NCBI GenBank assembly: GCA_016928935.1
Contig: JAFGJU010000211.1
Coordinates: forward strand, 1 to 5,126
Source: Candidatus Eiseniibacteriota bacterium
GTDB lineage: Bacteria; Eisenbacteria; RBG-16-71-46; JAFGJU01
DNA length: 5,126 nucleotides
Direction: 5' to 3'
The position numbers were made by a program, and so were the translations under genes. The notes beneath the pieces are model-generated. The model did not search any database and was not told the DNA's origin. It saw only the letters and a program-made list of their open reading frames with translations. Positions 1-5,126 of the stretch are shown one piece after another (the first letter of the stretch is position 1; every line of letters begins with the position of its first letter).

Positions 1-1269
1 CTTCGCTTCCTCCTGAGACCTCATGCCGGAACGCTCTAGCAGGTTCGCGGCCACGGAGACCAACTCGCGAGAGGACGGCGCCTTGAGTAGTGCCGCGGCT
101 TCGGGCTCGAACTCAGGCCTTTCCCGTTCGAACGCCGCCACATGGTAGCGAAGGTCGCTCAATTTTGCCAGGCCGTCCCTCACGGCGAGGAGTATCTTCC
201 TGAGCTTCTCCTCCCCCGCTTCCATCAGCGCGGTCTCGCGAAAGTAGGGCAGGCTCATTTGCAGCAACGCATCCAGGTCCGTCTTCCTTATGTACCGGCC
301 GTTCATCCAGTCGAGCTTGGCCGTGTCGAAGACCGCCGCGGCCTTCGCAGCCCTTTCGAGCGAGAAACTCGCGACCAGCTCCTCCGCGGACATCACTTCC
401 CTGTCGTGCCCCGGAGACCAGCCCAGGAGCGCCAGGTAGTTGGCCATGGCGTCCGGCAGGTAGCCCATTTTTCTAAACTCCGCGACGGAAGTGACGCCGT
501 CTCTCTTGCTCAGCTTCGCCCTCTCCCTGTTCAGGATGATGGACAAGTGCGCAAACGACGGTGGCTCCACGCCGAACGCCTCGTACAGCATGAGCTGCCT
601 CACCGTATTGGACAGGTGCTCCTCGGCCCGTATCACGTGGGTGATTCTCATCAGGTAGTCGTCCACGACGCAGGAGAAATTGTATGTGGGCATTCCGTCG
701 GAACGGAGCAGGATGAAATCGCCGACCACGCCAGCGGGGAATCTCACGTCGCCGCGCACCAGGTCCTTGAGCGCGTACTCCCTCTGCGGAGCCAGAAACC
801 TGACGCTCGACGGCCTTCCCGCCTTTTCGAACTCAGTCCTTTCTTCAGCGGACAGTCTGCGGCATCTGCCGCCGTAGTGCGGGGGACTGCCCTGGGCCAG
901 TTGCCTCGCCTTCTCGGCCTCGAGCTCCTCTCCAGTGCAGTAGCAGCGGTAGGCGCTGCCCCGGTCGAGGAGTGTCAGGGCGAACGAAGTGTAGAGGTCC
1001 TTCCTCTCCGACTGTCTGTACGGCGCGTACGCACCGCCCCTATCCGGCCCCTCGTCCCAGTCTACTCCAAGCCACTTGAGGTCCCGCAGCACTCCTTCCT
1101 CGGATTCGGGAGTCGAGCGAGCAGCATCGGTGTCCTCTATCCTCAGGACAAAGGCACCGTTCCTGCCCCTCGCGAAAAGCCAATTGTAGAGGGCCGTCCT
1201 CGCCCCGCCGACGTGAAGACTGCCGGTCGGACTGGGGGCGAAGCGGACTCGGATTTGATTCTGTGACAT
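1..1269 (-). CDS. gltX: Glutamyl-tRNA synthetase (GluRS), 3' end cut by window edge
   Basis: This is a class I aminoacyl-tRNA synthetase that attaches glutamate to its tRNA in the cytoplasm. I translated 423 codons; the frame is still open at base 1, and bacterial GluRS is usually about 470-490 residues, so the last part of the anticodon-binding domain is missing. Visible signatures are RFAPSPTGSLHVGG at residues 9-22 (the HIGH motif is HVGG), IEDTD at 44-48, PTYNFSCVVDD near 194-204, HVIRAEEH near 211-218 and KLSKRDG at 252-258 (the KMSKS loop). A zinc-site-like pattern C109-x-C111-x24-C136-x-R138 resembles the E. coli site but has Arg where E. coli has His. The ATG at 1267-1269 is the only ATG/GTG/TTG after the in-frame stop at 1342-1344; it has no clear Shine-Dalgarno sequence. 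It is the last gene of the visible run, 116 bases after ispF. Whether it is discriminating or also charges tRNA-Gln cannot be told from the sequence. Confidence 0.97.
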   Translation of the reverse strand, partial: MSQNQIRVRFAPSPTGSLHVGGARTALYNWLFARGRNGAFVLRIEDTDAARSTPESEEGVLRDLKWLGVDWDEGPDRGGAYAPYRQSERKDLYTSFALTLLDRGSAYRCYCTGEELEAEKARQLAQGSPPHYGGRCRRLSAEERTEFEKAGRPSSVRFLAPQREYALKDLVRGDVRFPAGVVGDFILLRSDGMPTYNFSCVVDDYLMRITHVIRAEEHLSNTVRQLMLYEAFGVEPPSFAHLSIILNRERAKLSKRDGVTSVAEFRKMGYLPDAMANYLALLGWSPGHDREVMSAEELVASFSLERAAKAAAVFDTAKLDWMNGRYIRKTDLDALLQMSLPYFRETALMEAGEEKLRKILLAVRDGLAKLSDLRYHVAAFERERPEFEPEAAALLKAPSSRELVSVAANLLERSGMRSQEEAK

Positions 1270-1385
1270 GTGTCGCTCGGCTGCCCGCAGGGCGGTTCGG
1301 CGGACGGGGGGGCGGCGCTCACGCCGCCTCTCTGGCGCCGTTCAATCACTCTTGAGCCGCCACTCGGAGGCCGCTGAATTGGCGC
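1270..1385. other. ispF-gltX spacer
   Basis: This 116-base stretch is the largest gap in the window. It holds a degenerate second copy of the ispF 3' end (about 1346-1367) and a 7-bp perfect GC hairpin (1311-1328). I see no convincing promoter boxes, no T-tract terminator, no tRNA and no strong ribosome binding site ahead of gltX. A short frame with a GTG start at 1349 crosses it and runs into gltX out of frame; its arginine- and proline-rich translation looks spurious. Confidence 0.7.
1311..1328 (-). other. GC hairpin upstream of gltX
   Basis: GGCGGCG and CGCCGCC form a perfect 7-bp stem around a 4-base loop (TGAG on the minus strand). It lies 58 bases after the ispF stop and 42 bases before the gltX ATG. 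In the direction of transcription it is followed by a C-rich run, not a T-run, so it is not a standard intrinsic terminator. It could be an RNA-processing or mRNA-stability stem, or chance in GC-rich DNA. Confidence 0.4.
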
Positions 1386-1414
1386 TCACTCGCTCTTGAG
1401 CCGCCGCTCATCGG
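1346..1414 (-). repeat. Imperfect direct repeat of the ispF 3' end
   Basis: The last codons of ispF (1386-1414) are echoed at 1346-1367. A 13-base exact core, CTCTTGAGCCGCC on the plus strand, occurs at 1349-1361 and again at 1393-1405, 44 bases apart, with further matching bases on both sides. On the minus strand the ispF copy encodes DERRLKSE-stop; the downstream copy reads EWRLKSD-stop in another frame. This looks like a small tandem duplication of the gene end that then decayed. Confidence 0.6.
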
Positions 1415-1916
1415 ACTCGGCCATAACCAGGGTGGCAACGGCGAAGGCGGCGGCACCCTCGGCCCTCCCGATGAACCCCATGCCCTCGTTTCGGGTGGCC
1501 TTTACGGAAATGGCTCCCGGCTCGACGTGGAGTGCCTCCGCAATCCGGCTCCTCATCTCCTCGAAATACGGCGACACCCTCGGCTCCTCGATGACCAGCA
1601 CGGAATCCACGTTGACTATGCGCGCGCCCGTCTTCGCGACTAGGTCGCGCACCCCGCCCAGAAGGACGATGCTCGAGACGCCCCTGTACCGGGATTCGGT
1701 GTCTGGAAAGTGCGTGCCTATGTCGCCAGCCGCCGCGGCACCCAGCAGGGCGTCCGCTATTGCGTGACAGAGGACGTCGGCGTCGGAGTGCCCTCCCAGT
1801 CCTCTGGCGTGGGGTACGTTCACTCCTCCCAACACAAGCGGCCTTCCTTCCACGAACGGATGGGCGTCGTAGCCGATTCCGGTTCTGTAGCCTTGAGTTC
1901 CGTGATTGGGTTTCAC
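1386..1916 (-). CDS. ispF: 2-C-methyl-D-erythritol 2,4-cyclodiphosphate synthase
   Basis: IspF makes the cyclic diphosphate MEcPP, releasing CMP, in the MEP route to isoprenoids; the family is a homotrimer in the cytoplasm. The 176-residue product has the full family pattern. GIGYDAHPF at 13-21 carries the metal ligands D17 and H19. GHSDADVLCHAIADALLGAA from 42 has H51 at the third metal-ligand position. GDIGTHFPDT follows, and VKATRNEGMGFIGRAEG near the C-terminus matches the family's cytidine-binding and trimer-core region. Typical length is about 160 residues, so about ten extra residues precede the conserved YRTGIG. The GTG start shares four bases (GTGA) with the ispD stop and is preceded by AGGAGGG with a 5-base spacer, consistent with translational coupling. 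The frame stays open far upstream without any ATG, GTG or TTG, and its translation there looks like protein, so this gene may be the 3' half of a frameshifted ispDF fusion. Confidence 0.96.
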   Translation of the reverse strand: MKPNHGTQGYRTGIGYDAHPFVEGRPLVLGGVNVPHARGLGGHSDADVLCHAIADALLGAAAAGDIGTHFPDTESRYRGVSSIVLLGGVRDLVAKTGARIVNVDSVLVIEEPRVSPYFEEMRSRIAEALHVEPGAISVKATRNEGMGFIGRAEGAAAFAVATLVMAESDERRLKSE

Positions 1917-3019
1917 GGCCGCCCTCCTGGCCTCCGAGGTTTCGACGATCCACCCGACCTGCTTGACCTCCGTGACGTGCCTGCTTTTCTCGAGGTCCGT
2001 CCGGGAGAGGACCGCACCACCGTGGAGCTCCGTGTGACAGTGGAGCCCCGTGTCGTCGTGGAGCCCCGCGCGGCCCGGCTCGTCTTCCTGAGCCCCTTCC
2101 CCGACGATGTCCTCCGACCCACTCCTTTTCCACCCACCTTTCTCGCCGCCTCGATCACGGCCTCCGCCAGCGCCACGTCAGCCGGGTACGTTATCTTGAT
2201 GTTGAACGGGTCACCCTGCACGACCGCGACTCTCACGCCTGCCCGCTCCAGCAGTGCCGCGTCGTCGGTCGCGTCGAGCCGGCTCGGCCATTCATGGAAG
2301 GCGCGCTCCAGGAGGTTCCGCCTGAACGCCTGCGGGGTCTGCGCGAGCCACAGTGTCTGCCGCGGCACAGTCCCGGCCACGCGGCCGGCCTTCACTTTCT
2401 TGACCGTGTCGGACGCCGGCTCCGCAGCGATTGCGGCGCCGGTGCGCCTGCACTCGGCCACTGTGCGCGACACGAGCCCGGCGCTCAAGAACGGCCTCGC
2501 CGCGTCGTGCACCAGCACGTACTCGCTGCCGGCCGCGAACCCGAGCCCGCGCAGGACCGAGTCCTGTCTCCTGCGGCCGCCAGCCGCCACCGTCACGACC
2601 TTCCTCAGGCCGAGCCGCCTCACCAGCGCGAGGCATCTCCCCACCGCCGCACGCCGCACCACCACGACAATCCCCTCGACTTCCCGGGCCTTCTCGAGTG
2701 CCAAGAGCGAGTAAGAAATGAGCGGCATTCCACCCACGGTCGCGAACGCCTTGTCGCCCCTCCTGCCGAGACGCTTACCCGCGCCGGCAGCGACCAGGAT
2801 GGCGGTGACAGCGGTCTTCCCGCCGCCGAAACGAGCGGCAGAAGCCCACGGCGTCACTTTCCCAGGGCTAACGGGAGGCGGCAACGCCCCCTCCCCGGAG
2901 TCGGTCCCTCGCGGGCGCCGGGTCGTCTTCCCGCGGCCTGCGCGCGGCATGCCCGCACTGCCTGCGGTGGCCCGCACCCTGCCCACCACGGGCTTGCGGG
3001 GACTACGTTTTCTTTCCAC
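1913..3019 (-). CDS. ispD: 2-C-methyl-D-erythritol 4-phosphate cytidylyltransferase with long basic tails
   Basis: IspD couples MEP with CTP to give CDP-ME and pyrophosphate, two steps before IspF. The catalytic core spans about residues 70-292 of 368: ILVAAGAGKRLG (74-85, CTP loop), K90, RRQDSVLRGL (150-159), LVHDAARPF (169-177), ASDTVKKV (202-209), TPQ (228-230), TDDA (251-254) and GDPFNIKITYPADVALAEA near 269-287. Family members are about 230 residues, so both ends are unusual. The N-terminal 54-68 residues are basic and Gly/Pro-rich. The GTG start is nevertheless backed by GGAGAGG 7 bases upstream, and the gene overlaps radA by 17 bases; GTG at 2855-2857 (V55) is an alternative start with no Shine-Dalgarno. 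The C-terminal 75 residues are Arg/Ser/Thr/Gly-rich with an 18-bp repeat. I suspect this tail is read out of frame, because the ispF frame looks more coding there. Enzyme identity is certain; both termini are not. Confidence 0.95.
   Translation of the reverse strand: MERKRSPRKPVVGRVRATAGSAGMPRAGRGKTTRRPRGTDSGEGALPPPVSPGKVTPWASAARFGGGKTAVTAILVAAGAGKRLGRRGDKAFATVGGMPLISYSLLALEKAREVEGIVVVVRRAAVGRCLALVRRLGLRKVVTVAAGGRRRQDSVLRGLGFAAGSEYVLVHDAARPFLSAGLVSRTVAECRRTGAAIAAEPASDTVKKVKAGRVAGTVPRQTLWLAQTPQAFRRNLLERAFHEWPSRLDATDDAALLERAGVRVAVVQGDPFNIKITYPADVALAEAVIEAARKVGGKGVGRRTSSGKGLRKTSRAARGSTTTRGSTVTRSSTVVRSSPGRTSRKAGTSRRSSRSGGSSKPRRPGGRP
1922..1928 (-). promoter_or_regulatory. Shine-Dalgarno of ispF
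   Basis: AGGAGGG on the minus strand ends 5 bases before the GTG at 1914-1916. It is the strongest ribosome binding site in the window and supports separate initiation of IspF at the GTGA overlap. The same bases also encode Arg-Arg-Ala in the upstream ispF-frame stretch, so a coincidental match cannot be excluded. Confidence 0.7.
2015..2068 (-). repeat. Three 18-bp tandem units in the ispD 3' region
   Basis: The units are 2015-2032, 2033-2050 and 2051-2068. All share GTGGAGC-C-CCG on the plus strand, and differences fall mainly in the first half. In the ispD frame they encode RGSTTT, RGSTVT and RSSTVV; in the ispF frame they encode GLHDDT, GLHCHT and ELHGGA. The period is a multiple of three, so copy-number change would preserve either frame. 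Confidence 0.75.
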
Positions 3020-4403
3020 TTTTCGTCCTCTCCAGCGCCCGGGCCACGGCGCCTCTCACGTCATCCACACCCACTATGTCTATTGAGGAGCCGGCTCGGG
3101 CGGCTCCCCCCAGGTCGGAGAGGTTCCCGGCCGGAATGATTATCCTCTTAAACCCGAGCTTCTTGGCCTCCTGTATCCTGTGGGAAATCTGTGACACGCG
3201 TCTCACTTCGCCGCCAAGGCCCACTTCTCCGGCCACCGCCGTGTGCGGTTTGACCGCGGCGTCCTTGTAGCTCGAGGCCACTGCCACCACCAGCCCCAGG
3301 TCGCTCCCGGGCTCGTCCAGCCGAATGCCGCCGGCCACGTTGACGAACACGTCCATGTCGCCCAGGCGAAAGCCGACCCGGCGCTCCAGTACGGCCAGCA
3401 TGACGTAGAGTCTTCTCGAGTCGTAACCGGTCGACGCGCGCTGCGGGAAGCTGTAGCCGGTGCGCGACACCAGCGCCTGGAGCTCCACGAGGAGCGGCCT
3501 CGTGCCCTCCATGCTGCTCACGACGACCGAGCCGGGAACGGCCGAATCCCTGTCAGACAGAAACACCTTGGAGGGGTTCGCCACCTCGGCCAGGCCGGCC
3601 TCCACCATCTCGAACACGCCGATTTCGTTCGTGGAACCGAATCGATTCTTGGCGGCCCTGAGCACGCGGTAGTTTTGGTACCTCTCTCCCTCCAGGTAGA
3701 GAACCGCGTCCACCATGTGCTCCAGGACTCTCGGCCCGGCCACGGCCCCTTCCTTGGTGACGTGTCCCACCAGAAAAAGCGCGGTCGAGTTGCTCTTTGC
3801 GAAATTGAGGAACTTGAGACCGCACTCGCGAATCTGCCCAACGCTGCCGGGCGTGCCTTCGAGCTCGGGGTCGTACACGGTCTGGATGGAGTCTATCACC
3901 GCCGCCGCGACCTTGAGGTCGGACAACTGGTTCAATATCACTGTGACGTCGGTCTCACAACTTACGAACAAGTCCTTCGACAGAGCCCCCAGCCGTTTCG
4001 CCCGCATCCTCGTCTGGGCCTCGCTCTCCTCGCCCGACACGTAGAAACAGGGTTTCCCCGCCTCGGCCAGCCGGCTCAACACCTGGAGCAGCAGCGTGGA
4101 TTTTCCGATGCCCGGGTCGCCGCCCACCAGCACCAGCTCGCCCGTGACCAGCCCACCTCCCAGCACCCTGTCGAATTCCCCCACGCCGGTCGGAACCCTC
4201 TCGACTTCGGCGTCGCCTATGTCCGTGAGACGCCTGGGCTCACGGAGTCCGATGCCCCGTTCCACCCACTTCTCCTTCGTCTTCCTCCGCTCCTCTTCAA
4301 CGGCGGAGTTCCACTCCCCGCAGACGGGACACCTGCCGAACCACTTGCTGCTCTCGTGGCCGCAGTTCCGGCAGACGAAGACTGTTTTCTTCTGAGATTT
4401 CAT
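3003..4403 (-). CDS. radA: DNA repair protein RadA (Sms), RecA-like ATPase
   Basis: RadA is a cytoplasmic ATPase that drives branch migration and processing of recombination intermediates. From the ATG at 4401-4403 the product is 466 residues, close to the usual 450-460. Domains in order: a four-cysteine zinc finger (C11, C14, C25, C28); Walker A GGDPGIGKST at 94-103; YVSGEES near 121-127; Walker B AAAVIDS at 166-172; the RadA-specific KNRFG at 252-256; and a C-terminal Lon-protease-like domain from about 345, including AGEVGLGGEVR. A GTG at 4428-4430 would add nine residues (MRPRGDRAR), but family members start just before the FVCxxCG finger, the ATG has AGGGGGG 11 bases upstream, and the GTG abuts a hairpin, so I prefer the ATG. 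It follows the MCE gene by 90 bases, and its end contains the ispD ribosome binding site and start. All key motifs look intact. Confidence 0.97.
   Translation of the reverse strand: MKSQKKTVFVCRNCGHESSKWFGRCPVCGEWNSAVEEERRKTKEKWVERGIGLREPRRLTDIGDAEVERVPTGVGEFDRVLGGGLVTGELVLVGGDPGIGKSTLLLQVLSRLAEAGKPCFYVSGEESEAQTRMRAKRLGALSKDLFVSCETDVTVILNQLSDLKVAAAVIDSIQTVYDPELEGTPGSVGQIRECGLKFLNFAKSNSTALFLVGHVTKEGAVAGPRVLEHMVDAVLYLEGERYQNYRVLRAAKNRFGSTNEIGVFEMVEAGLAEVANPSKVFLSDRDSAVPGSVVVSSMEGTRPLLVELQALVSRTGYSFPQRASTGYDSRRLYVMLAVLERRVGFRLGDMDVFVNVAGGIRLDEPGSDLGLVVAVASSYKDAAVKPHTAVAGEVGLGGEVRRVSQISHRIQEAKKLGFKRIIIPAGNLSDLGGAARAGSSIDIVGVDDVRGAVARALERTKSGKKT
3027..3033 (-). promoter_or_regulatory. Shine-Dalgarno of ispD inside radA
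   Basis: GGAGAGG on the minus strand sits 7 bases before the GTG at 3017-3019, within the last codons of radA (it also encodes part of Leu-Glu-Arg). Spacing and match are near ideal. This is the main argument that ispD starts here and that its unusual N-terminal extension is translated. Confidence 0.65.
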
Positions 4404-4414
4404 TCGCGCTCTAT

Positions 4415-4421
4415 CCCCCCT
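4415..4421 (-). promoter_or_regulatory. Shine-Dalgarno of radA
   Basis: AGGGGGG on the minus strand lies 11 bases before the ATG at 4401-4403, slightly far but usable. It lies downstream of the alternative GTG start at 4428-4430, so it can only serve the ATG, and this decides the start call. Confidence 0.5.
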
Positions 4422-4429
4422 GGGTCGCA

Positions 4430-4455
4430 CAAGCCGCCAGACCGGCCGCGGCTTG
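4430..4455 (-). other. 8-bp inverted repeat between the MCE gene and radA
   Basis: CAAGCCGC (4430-4437) and GCGGCTTG (4448-4455) are perfect inverted copies around a 10-base loop. The element begins 38 bases after the MCE gene stop and ends 26 bases before the radA ATG. No T-run follows it on the minus strand, so a classical rho-independent terminator is unlikely. It may be an mRNA stem that separates expression of the two genes. Confidence 0.45.
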
Positions 4456-4493
4456 CCGTCTCCCCTCCGCGCCCCCTCTCCTGGAACACGCCC

Positions 4494-5126
4494 CTAAAAC
4501 AGGCTGAACTTGAGGTAGCGCTTCGGGTTTTTCTTTATGTCCGCTATCAACGCCTTGGCCTCCTCGACCGTGGTCTTCATCTCTGAGTACAGAGCGTCGT
4601 CGTTCACCATCTTGCCGAGGGTGCCCTGCCCGCTCTCCACTTTCTCGACCAGCGTCTCGACGGCCAGGCTCAGGCTTGCGAGCTTCGTCACGAGCCCGTC
4701 CAGGTCGCGCGTCAGCTCCGTAAGTTGCGTCACGGTCGTGTCGATGTCGGGGCCGCGCGCCTCGGCGAACTCCCTCAGCTTGTTGCTGGTGTAGCGGAGG
4801 TCGTCCACGGCCACGCGCAGGTCTTCCCTGTTCTCTTCGAGCGTTCCGCGGAGCTGCGCGCTGAACTGGTTCAGGTTGTCGAATGTGCCGCTTATTTTCC
4901 CTTCTTTCTCAACCTGGTCCAGAACGTCGTGGACTTTCCTCACCGTTTTTTCAAAGTCCTTGAGGGCTATGCCAATCTCGCCCACCACCTCCGGCACTCC
5001 GCTTTCAAACCTGCCCGTCAGCACCTCGCTCCTGGGAACCGACTCGGTCAGCTTGCCCAGCCTTACGGCGACGTATTTCTCGCCCATGAGCCCGATGTTC
5101 CTGATGTAAAACTCCGTGTCCCTGCC
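4494..5126 (-). CDS. MCE/MlaD-family lipid-transport protein, C-terminal part (5' end beyond window)
   Basis: The visible 210 residues are the end of a protein whose frame is open through the right edge. The first ATG in the window (5085-5087) is internal, because the upstream codons continue the MCE domain: FYIRNIGLMGEKYVAVRLGK matches the typical end of an MCE domain (G-L-x-G-E-K-Y). About 170 residues of charged, heptad-like helix follow, then GQGTLGKMVNDDALYSEM and a final IKKNPKRYLKFSLF, both typical of MlaD-like proteins in several diderm phyla. Such proteins are anchored in the inner membrane and form hexameric rings that pass phospholipids across the periplasm with an MlaE/MlaF ABC transporter. 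The N-terminal anchor and any mlaE/mlaF partners would lie to the right of the window. The product ends 90 bases before radA on the same strand and need not share its function. MCE membership is quite sure; the exact substrate is unknown. Confidence 0.88.
   Translation of the reverse strand, partial: GRDTEFYIRNIGLMGEKYVAVRLGKLTESVPRSEVLTGRFESGVPEVVGEIGIALKDFEKTVRKVHDVLDQVEKEGKISGTFDNLNQFSAQLRGTLEENREDLRVAVDDLRYTSNKLREFAEARGPDIDTTVTQLTELTRDLDGLVTKLASLSLAVETLVEKVESGQGTLGKMVNDDALYSEMKTTVEEAKALIADIKKNPKRYLKFSLF

Larger units (their letters stand above)
1917..2131 (-). other. ispF-frame open stretch; candidate IspD-IspF linker exposed by a frameshift
   Basis: Read in the ispF frame (-1 relative to ispD), this stretch has no stop and no ATG/GTG/TTG codon. 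It gives a mixed, acidic protein-like sequence with pieces such as RSGSEDIVGEGAQEDEP, then three GLH-type hexapeptides, then LEKSRHVTEVKQVGW, running directly into the IspF N-terminus. By hand count about 88% of its codons end in G or C, against about 69% for the annotated IspD tail over the same DNA. A single missing base near the A-run at 2126-2129 would join the IspD core to this linker and IspF. Caveats: all three minus frames are open here, and known IspDF fusions have much shorter linkers. Confidence 0.55.

Noticed and set aside
142..1266. Long plus-strand reading frame (374 codons)
   Set aside because: It lies wholly antisense to gltX, whose translation shows all GluRS motifs; the plus-strand product has no recognisable domain and an Arg/His/Val-rich shadow composition.
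1311..1328. Rho-independent terminator after ispF
   Set aside because: The stem is good but is followed by C-rich sequence, not a T-run, on the transcribed strand.
1143..1349. Short minus-strand frame starting at GTG 1349
   Set aside because: Most of it overlaps the conserved N-terminus of gltX in another frame, and its composition is Pro/Arg/Ser-rich.
2124..2131. Classical programmed -1 frameshift heptamer
   Set aside because: The codon phase gives GGA AAA GGA, which does not match X-XXY-YYZ; only the AAA tRNA could re-pair, so an indel is more likely.
1408..2133. Minus-strand reading frame overlapping ispF and the ispD tail
   Set aside because: Third frame of the same region; Arg/Gly/Pro-rich translation, and it conflicts with the certain IspF frame.
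1710..2714. Plus-strand reading frame over ispF and ispD (334 codons)
   Set aside because: Antisense to two genes with clear catalytic motifs; low-complexity Ser/Arg/Thr sequence.
2294..3139. Plus-strand reading frame over ispD (281 codons)
   Set aside because: Antisense shadow, Pro/Arg/His-rich, no motif.
3243..4586. Long plus-strand reading frame (447 codons)
   Set aside because: It is antisense to radA and crosses the gap into the MCE gene; His/Arg/Leu-rich shadow typical of GC-rich DNA, with no domain visible.
1..5126. CRISPR array, insertion sequence, phage, toxin-antitoxin or defence genes
   Set aside because: No regularly spaced repeats, transposase or integrase motifs, or terminal inverted repeats were seen; the genes are housekeeping on one strand.

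Overview
This GC-rich window reads as an ordinary chromosomal housekeeping segment from a diderm bacterium. All five recognisable genes lie on the minus strand, so transcription runs from right to left: MCE/MlaD-family protein (cut by the right edge) -> radA -> ispD -> ispF -> gltX (cut by the left edge). No convincing gene lies on the plus strand; the long plus-strand reading frames are antisense shadows of high-GC coding sequence. I see no mobile element, CRISPR array, tRNA or rRNA.

Layout from the right. Positions 5126-4494 hold the C-terminal part of an MCE (MlaD-like) lipid-transport protein. After a 90-base gap with an 8-bp inverted repeat comes radA (4403-3003), with zinc finger, RecA-like ATPase and Lon-like domain. 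ispD (3019-1913) overlaps the end of radA by 17 bases and has a very good Shine-Dalgarno sequence inside radA. ispF (1916-1386) overlaps the ispD stop through GTGA and also has a strong Shine-Dalgarno sequence. A 116-base spacer with a GC hairpin and a degenerate copy of the ispF 3' end separates ispF from gltX (1269-1), which keeps its catalytic core but loses its last residues at the window edge.

How the genes fit together. IspD and IspF catalyse two steps of the non-mevalonate (MEP) isoprenoid pathway. GltX charges tRNA with glutamate, RadA processes recombination intermediates, and the MCE protein belongs to an envelope lipid transporter. The radA-ispD-ispF-gltX order is a cluster I know best from Firmicutes. 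Finding it behind an MCE gene, which implies an outer membrane, together with frequent AGG/AGA arginine codons, points away from Gammaproteobacteria and perhaps to a less-studied diderm phylum. That taxonomic reading is inference.

The most interesting point is the ispD-ispF junction. The annotated IspD C-terminus is a 75-residue Arg/Ser/Thr-rich tail. The same DNA read in the ispF frame (-1 relative to ispD) gives a normal-looking, acidic and mixed sequence with clearly higher third-position GC, running without a stop into IspF, but with no start codon of its own. This suggests that IspD and IspF are, or recently were, one bifunctional IspDF polypeptide with a single-base frameshift (mutation, sequencing error or recoding) near the A-run at 2124-2131.
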